A stretch of 64,000 nt of DNA from Alphaproteobacteria bacterium. GTDB taxonomy: Bacteria; Pseudomonadota; Alphaproteobacteria; Micropepsales; Micropepsaceae. The notes beneath the pieces are model-generated. The model was not told where the DNA came from. It worked only from the letters and a program-made list of their open reading frames with translations, and did no database searches. The stretch covers positions 1-64,000 of the forward strand of contig CANJBZ010000022.1 of the NCBI GenBank assembly GCA_947473475.1. Direction: 5' to 3'. Below, one piece after another: positions 43,902 to 53,834 of the stretch. The translations under genes and the position numbers were made by a program. The stretch's first letter is position 1; the number at the start of each line of letters is the position of its first letter.

Positions 43902-44741
43902 ATGGCGCGCGAGCGCAAGCAGGCCAGTGCCAAAGACACCTTATCGGAGCTTTGGCCAAGCCAGCGGTCTGAGAATTCGATCGCTCTCCTAAAGTCGCTG
44001 CATATCCTTACCCGGGACGGCGCGTTGAACGCCGATTCCCGGCGGAAGCTGAAACAGGTTTTGCACCTGACGCAATTGCTGCGTCCGTCTTTGGACGCGA
44101 TGCTTCAGGAATCGGAAAATCCTGTGCTTGCCGATCTGGGCGCGGGCAAATCCTATTTGGGTTTCGTCCTTTACGACCTGATTTTGGGGCCCGCCGGAAG
44201 GGGACAGGTCTTTGCAGTGGAAACGCGGCAAGAACTCGTCGAACATTCGCGGTCGTTGGCGGCGTCCTGTGGTTTCGATCGCATGGATTTTCTGGCGGCG
44301 CCAATAGCAACGGCCACTCTGCCGGGCGGGCACGCCGATATGGTGACAGCCCTGCATGCCTGCGATACGGCGACCGACGATGCCATTCGCTTTGCGCTGC
44401 GCCACGAAGCGAGGCGCATTGCTCTGGTGCCATGCTGTCAGGCAGAGCTACCCCGATTGCTGGAAGGAAAGAGGGGGCCGCTGAATCAGCTCTGGCGGCA
44501 TCCCATTCAACGGCGGGAATTCGGCGCGCATCTTACCAATGTGATCCGGGGTCTCGTACTCGAGGCGCACGGTTACAAGGTGCGCGTGACGGAACTTGTC
44601 GGGCTGGAGCATTCGCTGAAGAACGAGTTGATCCTCGCCGAGCGGCACCAGCGGAGCAACCCGCTTGCCCGGGCGGAACTGGATCAGCTCGTCAGTCAGC
44701 TTGGCGTTACGCCGGGCCTGTTGGATGTGATGAACGGATAA
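43902..44741 (+). CDS. class I SAM-dependent methyltransferase
   Basis: A 279-residue soluble protein. SAM motif I is in VLADLGAGKSYLGFVLYDLI near residue 75; the acidic motif II is in GQVFAVETRQELVEHSRSL. A later ALHACDTATDDAIRFAL and ALVPCCQAELPRLL segment is typical of the METTL25/Methyltransf_32-like group, some of which act on RNA or small molecules. No substrate can be assigned. ATG 43902 has only a weak ribosome binding site. It converges on selO with 11 bases between the stops. Confidence 0.75.
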   Translation: MARERKQASAKDTLSELWPSQRSENSIALLKSLHILTRDGALNADSRRKLKQVLHLTQLLRPSLDAMLQESENPVLADLGAGKSYLGFVLYDLILGPAGRGQVFAVETRQELVEHSRSLAASCGFDRMDFLAAPIATATLPGGHADMVTALHACDTATDDAIRFALRHEARRIALVPCCQAELPRLLEGKRGPLNQLWRHPIQRREFGAHLTNVIRGLVLEAHGYKVRVTELVGLEHSLKNELILAERHQRSNPLARAELDQLVSQLGVTPGLLDVMNG

Positions 44742-44752
44742 CGAGCGTCCGT

Positions 44753-46255
44753 TCAGGTGCCGCAGAATGTCTGCTGCACGATTTCTTCCGGCAGCGGGGG
44801 GGTGGCGTAGTCCGCGAATTCCGGCTGCTCGTCGAAAGGGCGCACCAGAACGGTGAGCAGCGTCTCGAACGGCGCAATGTTGCCGCCGAGCGCGGCGCCT
44901 ATAACCTGCTCGATGCGGTGATTGCGCGGAATGAACAGCGGATTGGCGGCGCGCATTGCTGTCGCGCGTTCGGCGGCGCTTGTGGCTTCTTGCGCCAGCT
45001 GTTCGCGCCACTTTAACGCCCACGCATCATAGGCTGTTGCATCAGTAAATAGCGTTATCAAGGCGGCATCCGCGCCGGGATTTTCGGCGGCGTCCGCCAG
45101 CCGCCGGAATGTCAGCGTGTAGTCCGCTTCGTTCGCCGCCATGATTTCCAGAAGCTGTTGTGCAATATCCAAATTTGCAGGTGCTTGAGACAAGCCGATC
45201 TTGCGGCACAGCCCGTTCCCATAGGCAGCCTGGAATATGGGAACGAAGGAATCGATACCCTCCTGTGCTTGCTGCAGCGCGGCTTCATCGGTTTCACCGA
45301 GTAGCGGCAGCAAGGTTTCCGCCAGCCGCGCAAGATTCCACTGCGCCATGCGGGGCTGGTTGCCAAAGGCGTAGCGGCCGTCCTGATCGATGGAGCTGAA
45401 CACCGTGCCGGGATGATAGGAATCCATGAACGCGCACGGGCCGTAGTCGATTGTTTCTCCGGCGATCGACATGTTGTCGGTGTTCATGACACCGTGAATG
45501 AAGCCGATCAGAAGCCAGCGCGCGACCAGATCTGCTTGCCGTGCCGCGACTTCATCCAGCAGACCGCGATACGGATTGGGGCGGTCAGCCAAATGCGGGT
45601 AATGCCGGGCAATGACGTAGTCGGCCAGATCGCGCACGCCCTGCACATCGCGGCGTGCGGCGAAGTATTGGAACGTGCCAATGCGAACATGGCTCGATGC
45701 TACGCGGGCCAGCACCGCGCCGGGCAACCCCGTCTCGCGCCAAACCGTTTCGCCCGTCGCAACGGCCGCGAGCGAGCGTGTGGTTGGAATGTCCACTGCG
45801 GCCATGAACTCACTGACAATATATTCGCGCAGGACGGGCCCTAACGCGGCACGTCCGTCGCCCTGGCGAGAAAAGCGCGTCGGGCCGGAGCCTTTGAGCT
45901 GAATGTCCCGCCGCGCGCCATCACGGGCAACCACCTCGCCAAGCAAAATGGCCCGGCCATCGCCCAGCTGCGGCACGAAATTGCCGAACTGATGTCCGGC
46001 ATAGGCGAGCGCAATCGGCATGCTTCCGGGCGCGACCGCGTTGCCGGCGAGCATTGCCACACCGTCAGGCGACGTGAGCCAATCGGGATCGAGGCCAAGC
46101 TGCTCGGCCAGCGGCACATTCAGACGAATGAGGGTGGGTGCTGAAACCGGGGTGGGATCGAGACGCTGATAAAACCTGTCGGGCAGGCGCGCATAGGTGT
46201 TGTCGAAAGGGAGGGAAGGCGAGGGACGATCCATATCCATAGTTTTGTTCGCCAT
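44753..46255 (-). CDS. selO: protein adenylyltransferase SelO (YdiU)
   Basis: A 500-residue pseudokinase-fold enzyme that AMPylates proteins in redox stress. Landmarks are FDNTYARLPDRFYQRLDPTPV, AYAGHQFGNFVPQLGDGRAILLGE, DIQLKGSGPTRFSRQGDGRAALGPVLREYI, HGVMNTDNMSIAGETIDYGPCAFMD and the C-terminal FCGT, where Cys takes the place of the selenocysteine of mammalian SelO. The LKGSG, QLGDGRA and NTDN segments bind ATP/Mg in the flipped orientation. No signal peptide. Long inverted repeats lie just upstream of its start. Confidence 0.93.
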   Translation of the reverse strand: MANKTMDMDRPSPSLPFDNTYARLPDRFYQRLDPTPVSAPTLIRLNVPLAEQLGLDPDWLTSPDGVAMLAGNAVAPGSMPIALAYAGHQFGNFVPQLGDGRAILLGEVVARDGARRDIQLKGSGPTRFSRQGDGRAALGPVLREYIVSEFMAAVDIPTTRSLAAVATGETVWRETGLPGAVLARVASSHVRIGTFQYFAARRDVQGVRDLADYVIARHYPHLADRPNPYRGLLDEVAARQADLVARWLLIGFIHGVMNTDNMSIAGETIDYGPCAFMDSYHPGTVFSSIDQDGRYAFGNQPRMAQWNLARLAETLLPLLGETDEAALQQAQEGIDSFVPIFQAAYGNGLCRKIGLSQAPANLDIAQQLLEIMAANEADYTLTFRRLADAAENPGADAALITLFTDATAYDAWALKWREQLAQEATSAAERATAMRAANPLFIPRNHRIEQVIGAALGGNIAPFETLLTVLVRPFDEQPEFADYATPPLPEEIVQQTFCGT

Positions 46256-46303
46256 TCCATGACCGCCGCTGCCTCGTACATATAGGGAGTGGCGGCGGCT
46301 CTG

Positions 46304-46343
46304 TCAGCACAGCCACATGCCGATGGCGCTGTGGCTGTGCTGA
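46304..46343 (-). promoter_or_regulatory. 14-bp perfect hairpin between isochorismatase-like gene and selO
   Basis: TCAGCACAGCCACA (46304-46317) pairs with TGTGGCTGTGCTGA (46330-46343). It sits after the isochorismatase-like stop and before selO on the minus strand. There is no T-run, so it may slow 3' decay, act as a weak terminator, or be an operator. Confidence 0.5.
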
Positions 46344-46358
46344 ACAGGTGGAAGGCGC

Positions 46359-47024
46359 TTATTGGAACGTGACCAGGTCCGTGCGGCTCAGCGTGACGGA
46401 CTTGTCCTTCAGCGCCTGGTTCGCGAGGTTCGCGTTGCCGGAATTCAGCACGTTGTAGAAACCGATGGTGGTCTCGTAGTCGCTGCCGGCCGAGGTCGTG
46501 TCCATCGGAATGACCACGGTGTAATCGTGCGCCATGGCGCCGACCGAGGTGTAGGTGATGGAACCGCTGATCTTCCAGCCGACCAGAATGAGGGTCTTGA
46601 TGCCCTTGGCCTTGAGCAGCTTATCCAGATCGGTGCCGTAGAACCGGTCCTGCGCGGTGTTGGTGACTTTGATGTCGTTGGCGGCAGGCGCCACCTGCGG
46701 CAGCCATTTTGTCATGTTCTGCGCGCGCGTGCCGTAAGCGACGGTGAGGCCTGCTTTGCGGACCTTCTCCATGAATGGCGTCATAGCCGGCAGCATCTTG
46801 CCCGTGCACGACGCCTGGCTGTTGCAGATGTCTTCGACATAATCGAGGACGACCAGCGCGGTGGTTTTCGGGTCGAGCTTCACCGGCTGCGGAGCCGGCG
46901 TCGCCGGCATCTGGACGGTTTGCATGGGACCGGCCGCGCGTTCGGCGGCCGGGGCTTGCGCTACGCCAGCAAAGAACGCCAGGGCGGCACTGCCGGTCAT
47001 CAGGGCAAAAGAAAATCGTGTCAT
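46359..47024 (-). CDS. exported isochorismatase-like protein, catalytic residues altered
   Basis: A 221-residue protein with a Sec signal peptide ending near QAPAA. The fold is recognisable from TTALVVLDYVEDICN, FMEKVRKAGLTVAYGTR, FYGTDLDKLLKAKGIKTLILVGWKISGS and MAHDYTVVIPMDTTS. The catalytic Asp is D61, but the usual Cys position, in SITYTSVGAM, is Ser (S160), and the usual Lys before FYGTDL is Asn (N122). It is therefore unlikely to work as a normal cysteine hydrolase. AGGAG seven bases upstream fixes the start at 47024. Confidence 0.72.
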   Translation of the reverse strand: MTRFSFALMTGSAALAFFAGVAQAPAAERAAGPMQTVQMPATPAPQPVKLDPKTTALVVLDYVEDICNSQASCTGKMLPAMTPFMEKVRKAGLTVAYGTRAQNMTKWLPQVAPAANDIKVTNTAQDRFYGTDLDKLLKAKGIKTLILVGWKISGSITYTSVGAMAHDYTVVIPMDTTSAGSDYETTIGFYNVLNSGNANLANQALKDKSVTLSRTDLVTFQ

Positions 47025-47196
47025 TTGAAATCTCCTATCGGCGGGGCGTGGCGCGCAACCTAGGGCAAGAACGGCCAAATTTGAACTGCCGTGTGGGTAA
47101 GTCGCGGTTAAGCATCTTGTGCCGCTGATAGGCGAGGCCATTGTGGCGTCGAAAGTCCCATACTACCCTCACAATATTGCGATGAGGGAAGCGCCC

Positions 47197-48084
47197 ATGA
47201 GACTGCACCCATTCGTTGCCGCAATTTCGTTTCTGGTCGCCGCTCCCGCCTCCGCCCAGATTTCCGGTCAAGCCACTCCCGATTTTTCCGGCCTTTGGGC
47301 GCACCCGAGCGTGGGCTGGGAGGCGCCTGTTTCCGGGCCAGGACCGGTCCGCCACAAGCCGGGCTTCACAGGTTCGGCGCAGCTCGTCGGTGACGACACC
47401 AATCCGGTGCTGAAGCCTGACACGGCGGCGGTTATTCGGCGCAATGGCCAAATCTCGCAGTCGGGTCTCGCATTTCCGGACCCGGACAATCAGTGCATGT
47501 CGCAGCCGGTGCCCTATGTGTTCTGGAATTTTGAAATCCAATTGCTGCAGCAGAAAGACCGCGTCACCATCCTGTACAATCACGACCACGATTTTCGCGT
47601 GGTGCGGTTAAACGGCCAGCACCCCGCCAAGGTGGCGCCCTCGGTACACGGCGATTCTATCGGCCACTATGAAGGCGACACGCTTGTGGTCGACACGGTT
47701 GGCATCAAGACCGGCAAATATAGCACCATCGACCGCTTCGGTACTCCGTACTCGGAGAGTATGCACGTCGTCGAACGCTATCGCTTCATCCCCTATGAAG
47801 CCGCCAAGGAAGCGCAGGCGCGCGGCGAAAAGGAATGGGGCCACGTCGGGGCGTATGACGTCGATCCCGCCTATCGCGGCCGGGGCCTGCAACTGGAATT
47901 TCAGGTGGACGATCCCGGCGTGTTCACCATGCCGTGGAAGGCGACGGTGACGTATCTGCGCTCATCGCACACGGAATGGGAAGAACGCGCCTGCGCCGAG
48001 AATGTCGGGCATTACTATGAACTGACGCAGTATTTCTCGGACAAGGACGCGCGCGTACCGACCGCGAACCAGGCGGATTTTTGA
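47197..48084 (+). CDS. PDF-tailed exported protein, paralogue 2
   Basis: A 295-residue protein with a Sec leader (LHPFVAAISFLVAAPASA), then TPDFSGLWAHPSVGWEAP, VSGPGPVRHKPG, NPVLKPDTAAVIRRNG, HGDSIGHYEGDTLVVDTVGIK, MHVVERYRFIPYEAAKEAQ, DPGVFTMPWKATVTYLRS, ACAENVGHYY and the end QADF. It is the most similar to paralogue 1 (8170), and the terminal motif is ADF in place of PDF. The mature part looks like a single mixed alpha/beta domain. Function unknown. It is the first of three co-directional family genes. GAGGGAA precedes ATG 47197. Confidence 0.75.
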   Translation: MRLHPFVAAISFLVAAPASAQISGQATPDFSGLWAHPSVGWEAPVSGPGPVRHKPGFTGSAQLVGDDTNPVLKPDTAAVIRRNGQISQSGLAFPDPDNQCMSQPVPYVFWNFEIQLLQQKDRVTILYNHDHDFRVVRLNGQHPAKVAPSVHGDSIGHYEGDTLVVDTVGIKTGKYSTIDRFGTPYSESMHVVERYRFIPYEAAKEAQARGEKEWGHVGAYDVDPAYRGRGLQLEFQVDDPGVFTMPWKATVTYLRSSHTEWEERACAENVGHYYELTQYFSDKDARVPTANQADF

Positions 48085-48091
48085 GGCAAGC

Positions 48092-48979
48092 ATGACCCGT
48101 TTCTCAGCTATGATCGTTTTCGGTGTCGCGATTGCCAGCGGGGCAATGGCGCAGCCCGCCTCGCCCAATTTTGCCAAAAATTCCAGCCAGGCATGGTACG
48201 CCTATAACCGCGTCTTCATCCCGCCGGCCAGTGGACCGGGACCTGTCATGCAGGACCCGGCTCATCCCTACGTGACCAACGATGAATACCGGGTGACGGG
48301 GCGGCAACCTACGCAGCGCATCGCCGATTTGAGCGCCCCTATTCTTCAGCCGTGGGCGCGCGAGGTGGTGGCTAAAAAGAACGCCATCGCGGTGTCCGGC
48401 AAGCGGGTGCCTTCGCCGATCGCGAGCTGCTGGCCGAAGGGGCCAACCTATTTCCTGCTCTCACCCATGACCCAGCCTATGTATTTCATCCAGGGGCCGA
48501 AGGAAGTGGTGATGATTATCACCAGCTTCAACGATGTGCGCCACATCCACCTGACCGATAAGCACTCGGCGAATGTGAAGCCGTCCTGGTACGGAGAATC
48601 CATCGGCCATTACGAAGGCGACACCCTGGTCGTTGACACGATTGGGATCGACGAGCGGACGTGGGTGGACGGCTACGGTACGCCCCACACCAAGCAGATG
48701 CATATGGTGGAACGCTTCCACCTCATCGAAAACGGCGACGTGCTGGAGGTGAATGTTCGCGTCGAGGACCCCGGCGCCTTCACCACGCCGTGGAACGCGA
48801 GCCAGCGCTACCGCCAATACGAAGCGGCGGTGCGGCAGGTGCCAGTCGAGAATCTCGCGCAATTGGCCAGCGGCGAAGAAGGCCCGCTTATCGAGCGCGC
48901 CTGTGCGGAAAACCCCAGCTCGTTCTTCTCGGGCGAGGACAACGTACCAATCCCGGAAGCCACGACGCCGGATTTTTGA
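48092..48979 (+). CDS. PDF-tailed exported protein, paralogue 3
   Basis: A 295-residue protein with a Sec leader (MTRFSAMIVFGVAIASGAMA). It lacks the PDFSGLW opening but has PPASGPGPVMQDPAHPYV, YGESIGHYEGDTLVVDTIGID, TPHTKQMHMVERFHLIENG, DPGAFTTPWNASQRYRQYE, ACAEN and the ending TTPDF. The shared plan with paralogue 5 (58940), down to PSWYGESIGHYEGDTLVVDT, shows a separate subgroup. It starts seven bases after paralogue 2, so the two are translationally close. Function unknown. Confidence 0.74.
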   Translation: MTRFSAMIVFGVAIASGAMAQPASPNFAKNSSQAWYAYNRVFIPPASGPGPVMQDPAHPYVTNDEYRVTGRQPTQRIADLSAPILQPWAREVVAKKNAIAVSGKRVPSPIASCWPKGPTYFLLSPMTQPMYFIQGPKEVVMIITSFNDVRHIHLTDKHSANVKPSWYGESIGHYEGDTLVVDTIGIDERTWVDGYGTPHTKQMHMVERFHLIENGDVLEVNVRVEDPGAFTTPWNASQRYRQYEAAVRQVPVENLAQLASGEEGPLIERACAENPSSFFSGEDNVPIPEATTPDF

Positions 48980-49042
48980 ACCATCGCCAAGGCGAATGGG
49001 GTGCGATAAAATTAGATCGTTCGGGAGGCGGGGGAGCCGGGA

Positions 49043-49969
49043 ATGAAAGCAAATTTGGCAAGATTTTGCGGCGCAGCAATTGCGGTGTTCGTTTCGACGG
49101 CGGCTTTCGTCCGGCCGAGCACCGGTACGGAAGCGGCGTCCATTCCGGATTTCTCGGGCATATGGTCCCGTATCTCGATGGATCCGGAGCTGATGCCGTC
49201 TGGGCCGAAGCCGCTGGTGAATTTGCGCCGCGCGATGGATGACCCGCACGTCAATGGCGGTGGCGATCCGTTGCCGCTGGTCGGCGATTACACCAATCCG
49301 ATTTTGAAGCCGGCCGCGGCGGAGGCTGTGAGGAAGGCGGGCCAACTTTCCGAGAGCGGGAAAATCAATCCCGATCCATCCAACCAATGCAGGCCGTATG
49401 CGCCGCCCTATGGTTTCACCATTCAGCTTGGCGTGCAGTTGGTGCAGCTAAAAGATCAGGTCCTCGTGCTGTATCCGCAGGACGATCAGGTCCGCCATGT
49501 GCGTCTGAACGCCGAGCACCCGAAGAAGGTAATCCCCTCCTGGATGGGCGACTCTGTTGGCCACTACGAGGGTGATACGCTCGTCATCGACACCGTCGGC
49601 ATAAAGGTGGGCAAGGTCACGGTGTCCGACCGCTACAGCACGCCGCAGAGCGAGGCGATGCATGTGGTGGAACGCTATCGCGTCATCGACGTGGAAGCCG
49701 CCAAAGAGCGGATGACTTTCCACGAAAGACGCGTGGGGCGAGGCCCCGGCGCACCGGGAACCGGGCCTTACGATCCCAAGGAGGCGCGCGCGCTGCAGCT
49801 CACCTATACGGTGGAAGACCCGAACGTCCTGACGATGCCCTATACGGCCCAGATCACTTACCGCCGCACCGTCGTTCCGTGGGCGGAACAAGTGTGCGCA
49901 GAGAACATCGTCGAATATTGGCCTGGGATGAACATCGCCGTTCCCAAAGCGGACAGACCGGATTTTTGA
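49043..49969 (+). CDS. PDF-tailed exported protein, paralogue 4
   Basis: A 308-residue protein with a leader rather rich in Ala/Val ending near TGTEAA. Motifs are IPDFSGIW, NPILKPAAAEAVRKAG, SNQCRPYAPPYGF, WMGDSVGHYEGDTLVIDTVGIK, MHVVERYRVIDVEAAKERM, DPNVLTMPYTAQITYRR, CAENIVEYW, ending RPDF. It has an insertion of about 15 residues rich in Gly/Pro (RVGRGPGAPGTG) before the late motif. It is third in the row 47197-49969, and its product probably shares a compartment with the other paralogues. A convergent terminator follows. Confidence 0.75.
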   Translation: MKANLARFCGAAIAVFVSTAAFVRPSTGTEAASIPDFSGIWSRISMDPELMPSGPKPLVNLRRAMDDPHVNGGGDPLPLVGDYTNPILKPAAAEAVRKAGQLSESGKINPDPSNQCRPYAPPYGFTIQLGVQLVQLKDQVLVLYPQDDQVRHVRLNAEHPKKVIPSWMGDSVGHYEGDTLVIDTVGIKVGKVTVSDRYSTPQSEAMHVVERYRVIDVEAAKERMTFHERRVGRGPGAPGTGPYDPKEARALQLTYTVEDPNVLTMPYTAQITYRRTVVPWAEQVCAENIVEYWPGMNIAVPKADRPDF

Positions 49970-49996
49970 GAGCTCACTAACCGCAGGCAAGAAGAA

Positions 49997-50028
49997 AGGG
50001 CGCGCCCCGTAACCTGCGGACGCGCCCT
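49997..50028 (-). terminator. terminator of the 50046 gene, shared with the PDF gene
   Basis: Stem AGGGCGCG / CGCGCCCT (49997-50004 with 50021-50028). Read on the minus strand it is followed by TTTCTTCTT, so it works best for the minus-strand gene, but it lies between two convergent genes. Confidence 0.65.
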
Positions 50029-50045
50029 CATTCATTGCAATGTTA

Positions 50046-50327
50046 CTACTTGGACGAACCGTCCTTGCTGTCCTTGGTATCGGTTTTGACCTTGGCGGCG
50101 TCCGTGTGACCGGCGCCTTCATGGCCAACCGTTGCCTCCGTTTCGCCAGCGGCTTTCATATCGGTTTTGACTGGGGTGTCCTTGGCGTCGGACTTCACCA
50201 CCGCATCTGTCTTCGTATCCGTCATGTGTGTGTCATTCGAAGCAGGACCGCTTGCGCCATCCACGGCCGCGAGGGCAAAGCCGGGGACCAATGCAACGAC
50301 GGCGCTGAGGGCCAATTTGCGAAACAT
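50046..50327 (-). CDS. small exported Asp/Lys/Thr-rich protein
   Basis: A 93-residue protein with a Sec leader (MFRKLALSAVVALVPGFALA). The mature part is low complexity, repeating D-T-K / V-K-T-D units (MTDTKTDAVVKSDAKDTPVKTD) and ending KTDTKDSKDGSSK. It is likely intrinsically disordered and periplasmic or extracellular. No family recognised. The mixed charge may suit ion or water retention, which is speculation. Confidence 0.6.
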   Translation of the reverse strand: MFRKLALSAVVALVPGFALAAVDGASGPASNDTHMTDTKTDAVVKSDAKDTPVKTDMKAAGETEATVGHEGAGHTDAAKVKTDTKDSKDGSSK

Positions 50328-50551
50328 GCGACACCTATCTATTTACACGTAAGAGCTAATCCCATGCGTTGTGTCGCTTAATTTATGGACGTTGCTTTGA
50401 ACCGCGGCTGAACCAAGTGCGGCGGTTTTGCGTGTTACGCTGCGGTAATTTCGATGAATTTCACAGTGCCATCATCCATTTAGGCGCCAAGTGCGGTTTG
50501 CGGCATTCCTGTGGCGCCAAACTTTCTTGTTCAGACACCGCGCTTCTCCAT

Positions 50552-53500
50552 TCATTCGTCTCCGCCAAGGAAGGCGAGCAGACGCTTGCTGGGCAGGAAG
50601 AAGTAGCCGCCGCCAAGCGTTTTCACGAAACGCTTCAGCGGCGCCAGACGCACCGGCCCGTCGCGCGTCGGAATCACATAGCCTTTGCAGCGCGGGTCGC
50701 CGCCGACAATCGGATCCTGCTCGCCGACAAGTCCATGGAATGATGTGCTTGCAAGCCATGTCTGTTGAATGAATTCGAACTGCCTCTCCAGATCGCCATT
50801 GAGGCACATGAACAGAAGACCGGGATCGCGCCCGGGCTCCGGGTCGTAGAAGCGGCCGACGCGCAGCAGACGATGGCGATTTGTGATGTCGATCTGTTCC
50901 TGGGAGCCGGGATCGAGACTTTCGCGTGGATTGGAGCGGCGAATGTGCGCGCCATAAGGGCAGCGCAACGCTTCGGGGTCTTCCTCGCCAAAGAGAAAAT
51001 CATTGTCAGCACGCCTTACGTCCGGCGACTTTTCAATGGGTTTGGAATGGTCGGGCGCGGTTGTGGCGCGAGTGGTTTGCTGGCTCTCCGGTTGGGCTTG
51101 TGCGGCCGGTTGGCCCTTGGCTGCGTGCTTGCCAGTGTACGGCCCTTGCGGATTTTCGCCGGAAGAATTCGCCTGCAGACGATGGGTGCCGGAAACTTGT
51201 TCCGTACGCGGCCGGTACGGATGGCGAACGAGGGAGGACCCGTCCTTCCAGCGCCCGACCAATTTCGCGCCGATGAATTCCGCATCGACGACATAAGGAG
51301 GGCTCAAACGCTCACTCACGCGTTCGGCTTCTTCTTCGCAATATTGCGCAAACGCGGCGACGTTCTGTTCCAGATGGCGGATTACCAGAAACGTGCCGTT
51401 GCGGCCGATATCGCGCGGCGCACTCACGATGTTGGTTGTGAAATCATGATCGTCGGCAGCGATGGGCAAGCGGTTGTGCGGGTCCAGCAGCGGAGATAGC
51501 GACGGACCCGGCGGAATGTTTCCTCGGTTGTCGGGATAGCCCAGAATGAACTCGCCCGGCTCGACAAGGTGGATGGCATCGGGTTCGCGCAGGCTCTTAT
51601 ACGTGCCGCGGATCAGCGGCTGCGAAATGCCATCTACAAATCCGAACGGCTCGGTCTTGGCGCCGGTTGGCTCGACCGGCTTCAGTGGAATGCGATAGGC
51701 GGAAGTGGCGCCGGTGTCTTCCGACCAGCTCCGCAAGGCGTTTTCGACATTCGCAACGCCTTCTTCCGTTTCGCCGTAAATCAACAGAGCCAAATCGATG
51801 GCCTCATTGCGGCCCCAGAGCCAATGGGCCAGCGCGTTCGTCTCATCCGACGGATTGGCGTCGTCGATGTCGCCAAGAATACGGGCGCGGGATGACATGC
51901 CGTTTAAAAACGCCGCTGGAAAGCCGTCCACGCAATCCTCTGGAAGACCAAGCTTGGTCAGCGCATTCGGTCCCAAACCCAGCGTAACGACCGTGTGGGT
52001 TTGCAGCCGGCGGCCGTCATTGTACGCCACGAGCGGCGCTATGCGCCGGAGGAATCGCTGGGCGTTCGCCTGGTCCGCCGGAAGCCGGTAGAGCGCGCAC
52101 ACGCCATATCGCATGAAGCCTAAGCCGCCGAAGACGAGGCTTTGAATTTCGCTGCTTTCCAGTTTTGCATCGGGCCGCTTGGCCGAACCGAACAGCGCCA
52201 GCCAATCCAGAGCTTCTTCGTTGGTAACGGCGGAGGCGAAACCACGGCGGATCGCTTCATTGGCGCGGACATGCGCTGTGGTTGTGTCGGTATAGGCCGA
52301 GTACCAGAAGGGCGTCGGCAGCATGCTGCGCCGGGCATAGCGTTTAAAACGCTCACCGTCGGTTGCGCCGTCTTGAACAAGATTGCGGGTCCGGGGAAAG
52401 CCGACGGAATTGGACCACACGCCCGTCAGGCCGAAATGCGCCCGGGTGATGAAATCTTCCAGATAACTTTCCCAACTGCCGCCGAAATTGGAAAAGAAAA
52501 CGAAGTCGCGCGTCCCGGGCACCGTGATCCAGCGCGCAAAATGAATGGTGCCGATATCGGACAGGAAGCCCGGCTTGTAAACGCGGGTGACGAATTGCGC
52601 GATGGCCCAGAAGATCAGACGGATCGTGAATTGGCGCACGAACCCCGGTTTGGTCTCCGTTACGGAAACCATGTGGTTTTGCGCCCCGAAATTTTCGCGC
52701 TTCAGAATTTCATCCAGCACCGCGCGGCTGGGCATGCGTTCATCGACCGTATCGCCGGCCTCTTGTGTGGTGAGCGATATGTAGAGAACCACCAACAACG
52801 CCAGAACGATCGCCAGTTCGATCAGCGCGCCTTCCCAAAGCGTGTTGAGCGCGGCGGCGATGGGCGTCCAGAGGGAGACCCACATGAAATCGACGGCAGC
52901 CCATTCCATAATGAAGACGGCAGCAACCCACGCCAGCAGCACGATGCCAAACGGCCACAGGAAATTGGTCGCGAAACTTCCGATGAACCCCAGGGCGATC
53001 GTCACAATGTTGGTGGACTTGGGAGGAATAGCGGGCGGCGGAAGGCGCGAGGCCCAGGCGAAATCGGGCTTGTCCGCGATTGCCAGCCGCGCGCGGTTCA
53101 GCCGATCCAGCGCACGGTGATCTGGGCCTTGGGCGCCCAGGATTTCCGTCAATTCAGCGGCCAGATCGCGTTCGCGGCGAATGCGGCCCACGGTCATGGC
53201 GGGCGTGCCGGGAAAGCCTACGCCGGGACTGTCGAACCAGCCGAAGCCCGTGTGTATCTGATGGGCGGTGAGATAGTTCGCGATGTCCGTGCTGTCGCGC
53301 CAAGCCGCGCGACAGAGGTTCCAGCATAAGCGTTCGCTGCGGCAATAAATGAAAATAGGCGAAAATGGCCACCGAAAATCCGAGCGAGAAATTGTACCGC
53401 CGCCACGCCTCTGAGACGGATCTGGCGGTTTGTTCATCCTCCGGGATGAGCCGGTGCGGCGGAGGTGTATCCTTGTCGAAGTGCTGCGCGATTCCGTATG

Positions 53501-53702
53501 CGCCCGCCAGCCGCAATCCATCGCCGTAGAGGAGTGGGATTCGCGGCGTAAAGCCTCGCCAAAGAGCGACAACCGATGTCCAGCAGAGAAGGTGAGCTTC
53601 TTCCCGATAGGCGATCGCGTGATGGGCGAGGATAAGGCGGCATGCCTCGCTGTCGACCATCGGCGAGAAGGTCAGAAGATTGAGGGGATGCGCTTGTCCC
53701 AT
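50552..53702 (-). CDS. Dyp-type peroxidase with membrane segments and GST-like N-terminus (frameshifted)
   Basis: The long frame (to about 53320) has two membrane helices (GFIGSFATNFLWPFGIVLLAW and LIELAIVLALLVVLYISL), then a C-terminal Dyp-type peroxidase domain: GFVDGISQPLIRGTY (the GxxDG motif), HDFTTNIVSAPRDIGRNGTFLVIRHL, and CPYGAHIRRSNPRES with the proximal haem His. The upstream part continues in another frame and looks like a GST-type N-domain: LLTFSPMVDSEACRLILAHHAIAY, GDGLRLAGAYGIAQHF. The frame change falls around 53290-53335. Either the gene is frameshifted or the assembly carries an indel. The likely original start is ATG 53702. Substrate unknown. Confidence 0.7.
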
Positions 53703-53834
53703 AAAGCCCCGGCACCATCGGCTGCTTGGCGACGGTATCCGCAGCACTCATTCCAACGCAAATTGCGAATTTTTAGGCGGTAATATTTTCACGGGCGGCA
53801 GCCGGACCGGCCCCGCCCGTGAAAACAAAAGCAA

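Noticed and set aside
52142-53329. A 395-codon plus-strand open frame
   Set aside because: Antisense to the peroxidase gene, no domain or leader.
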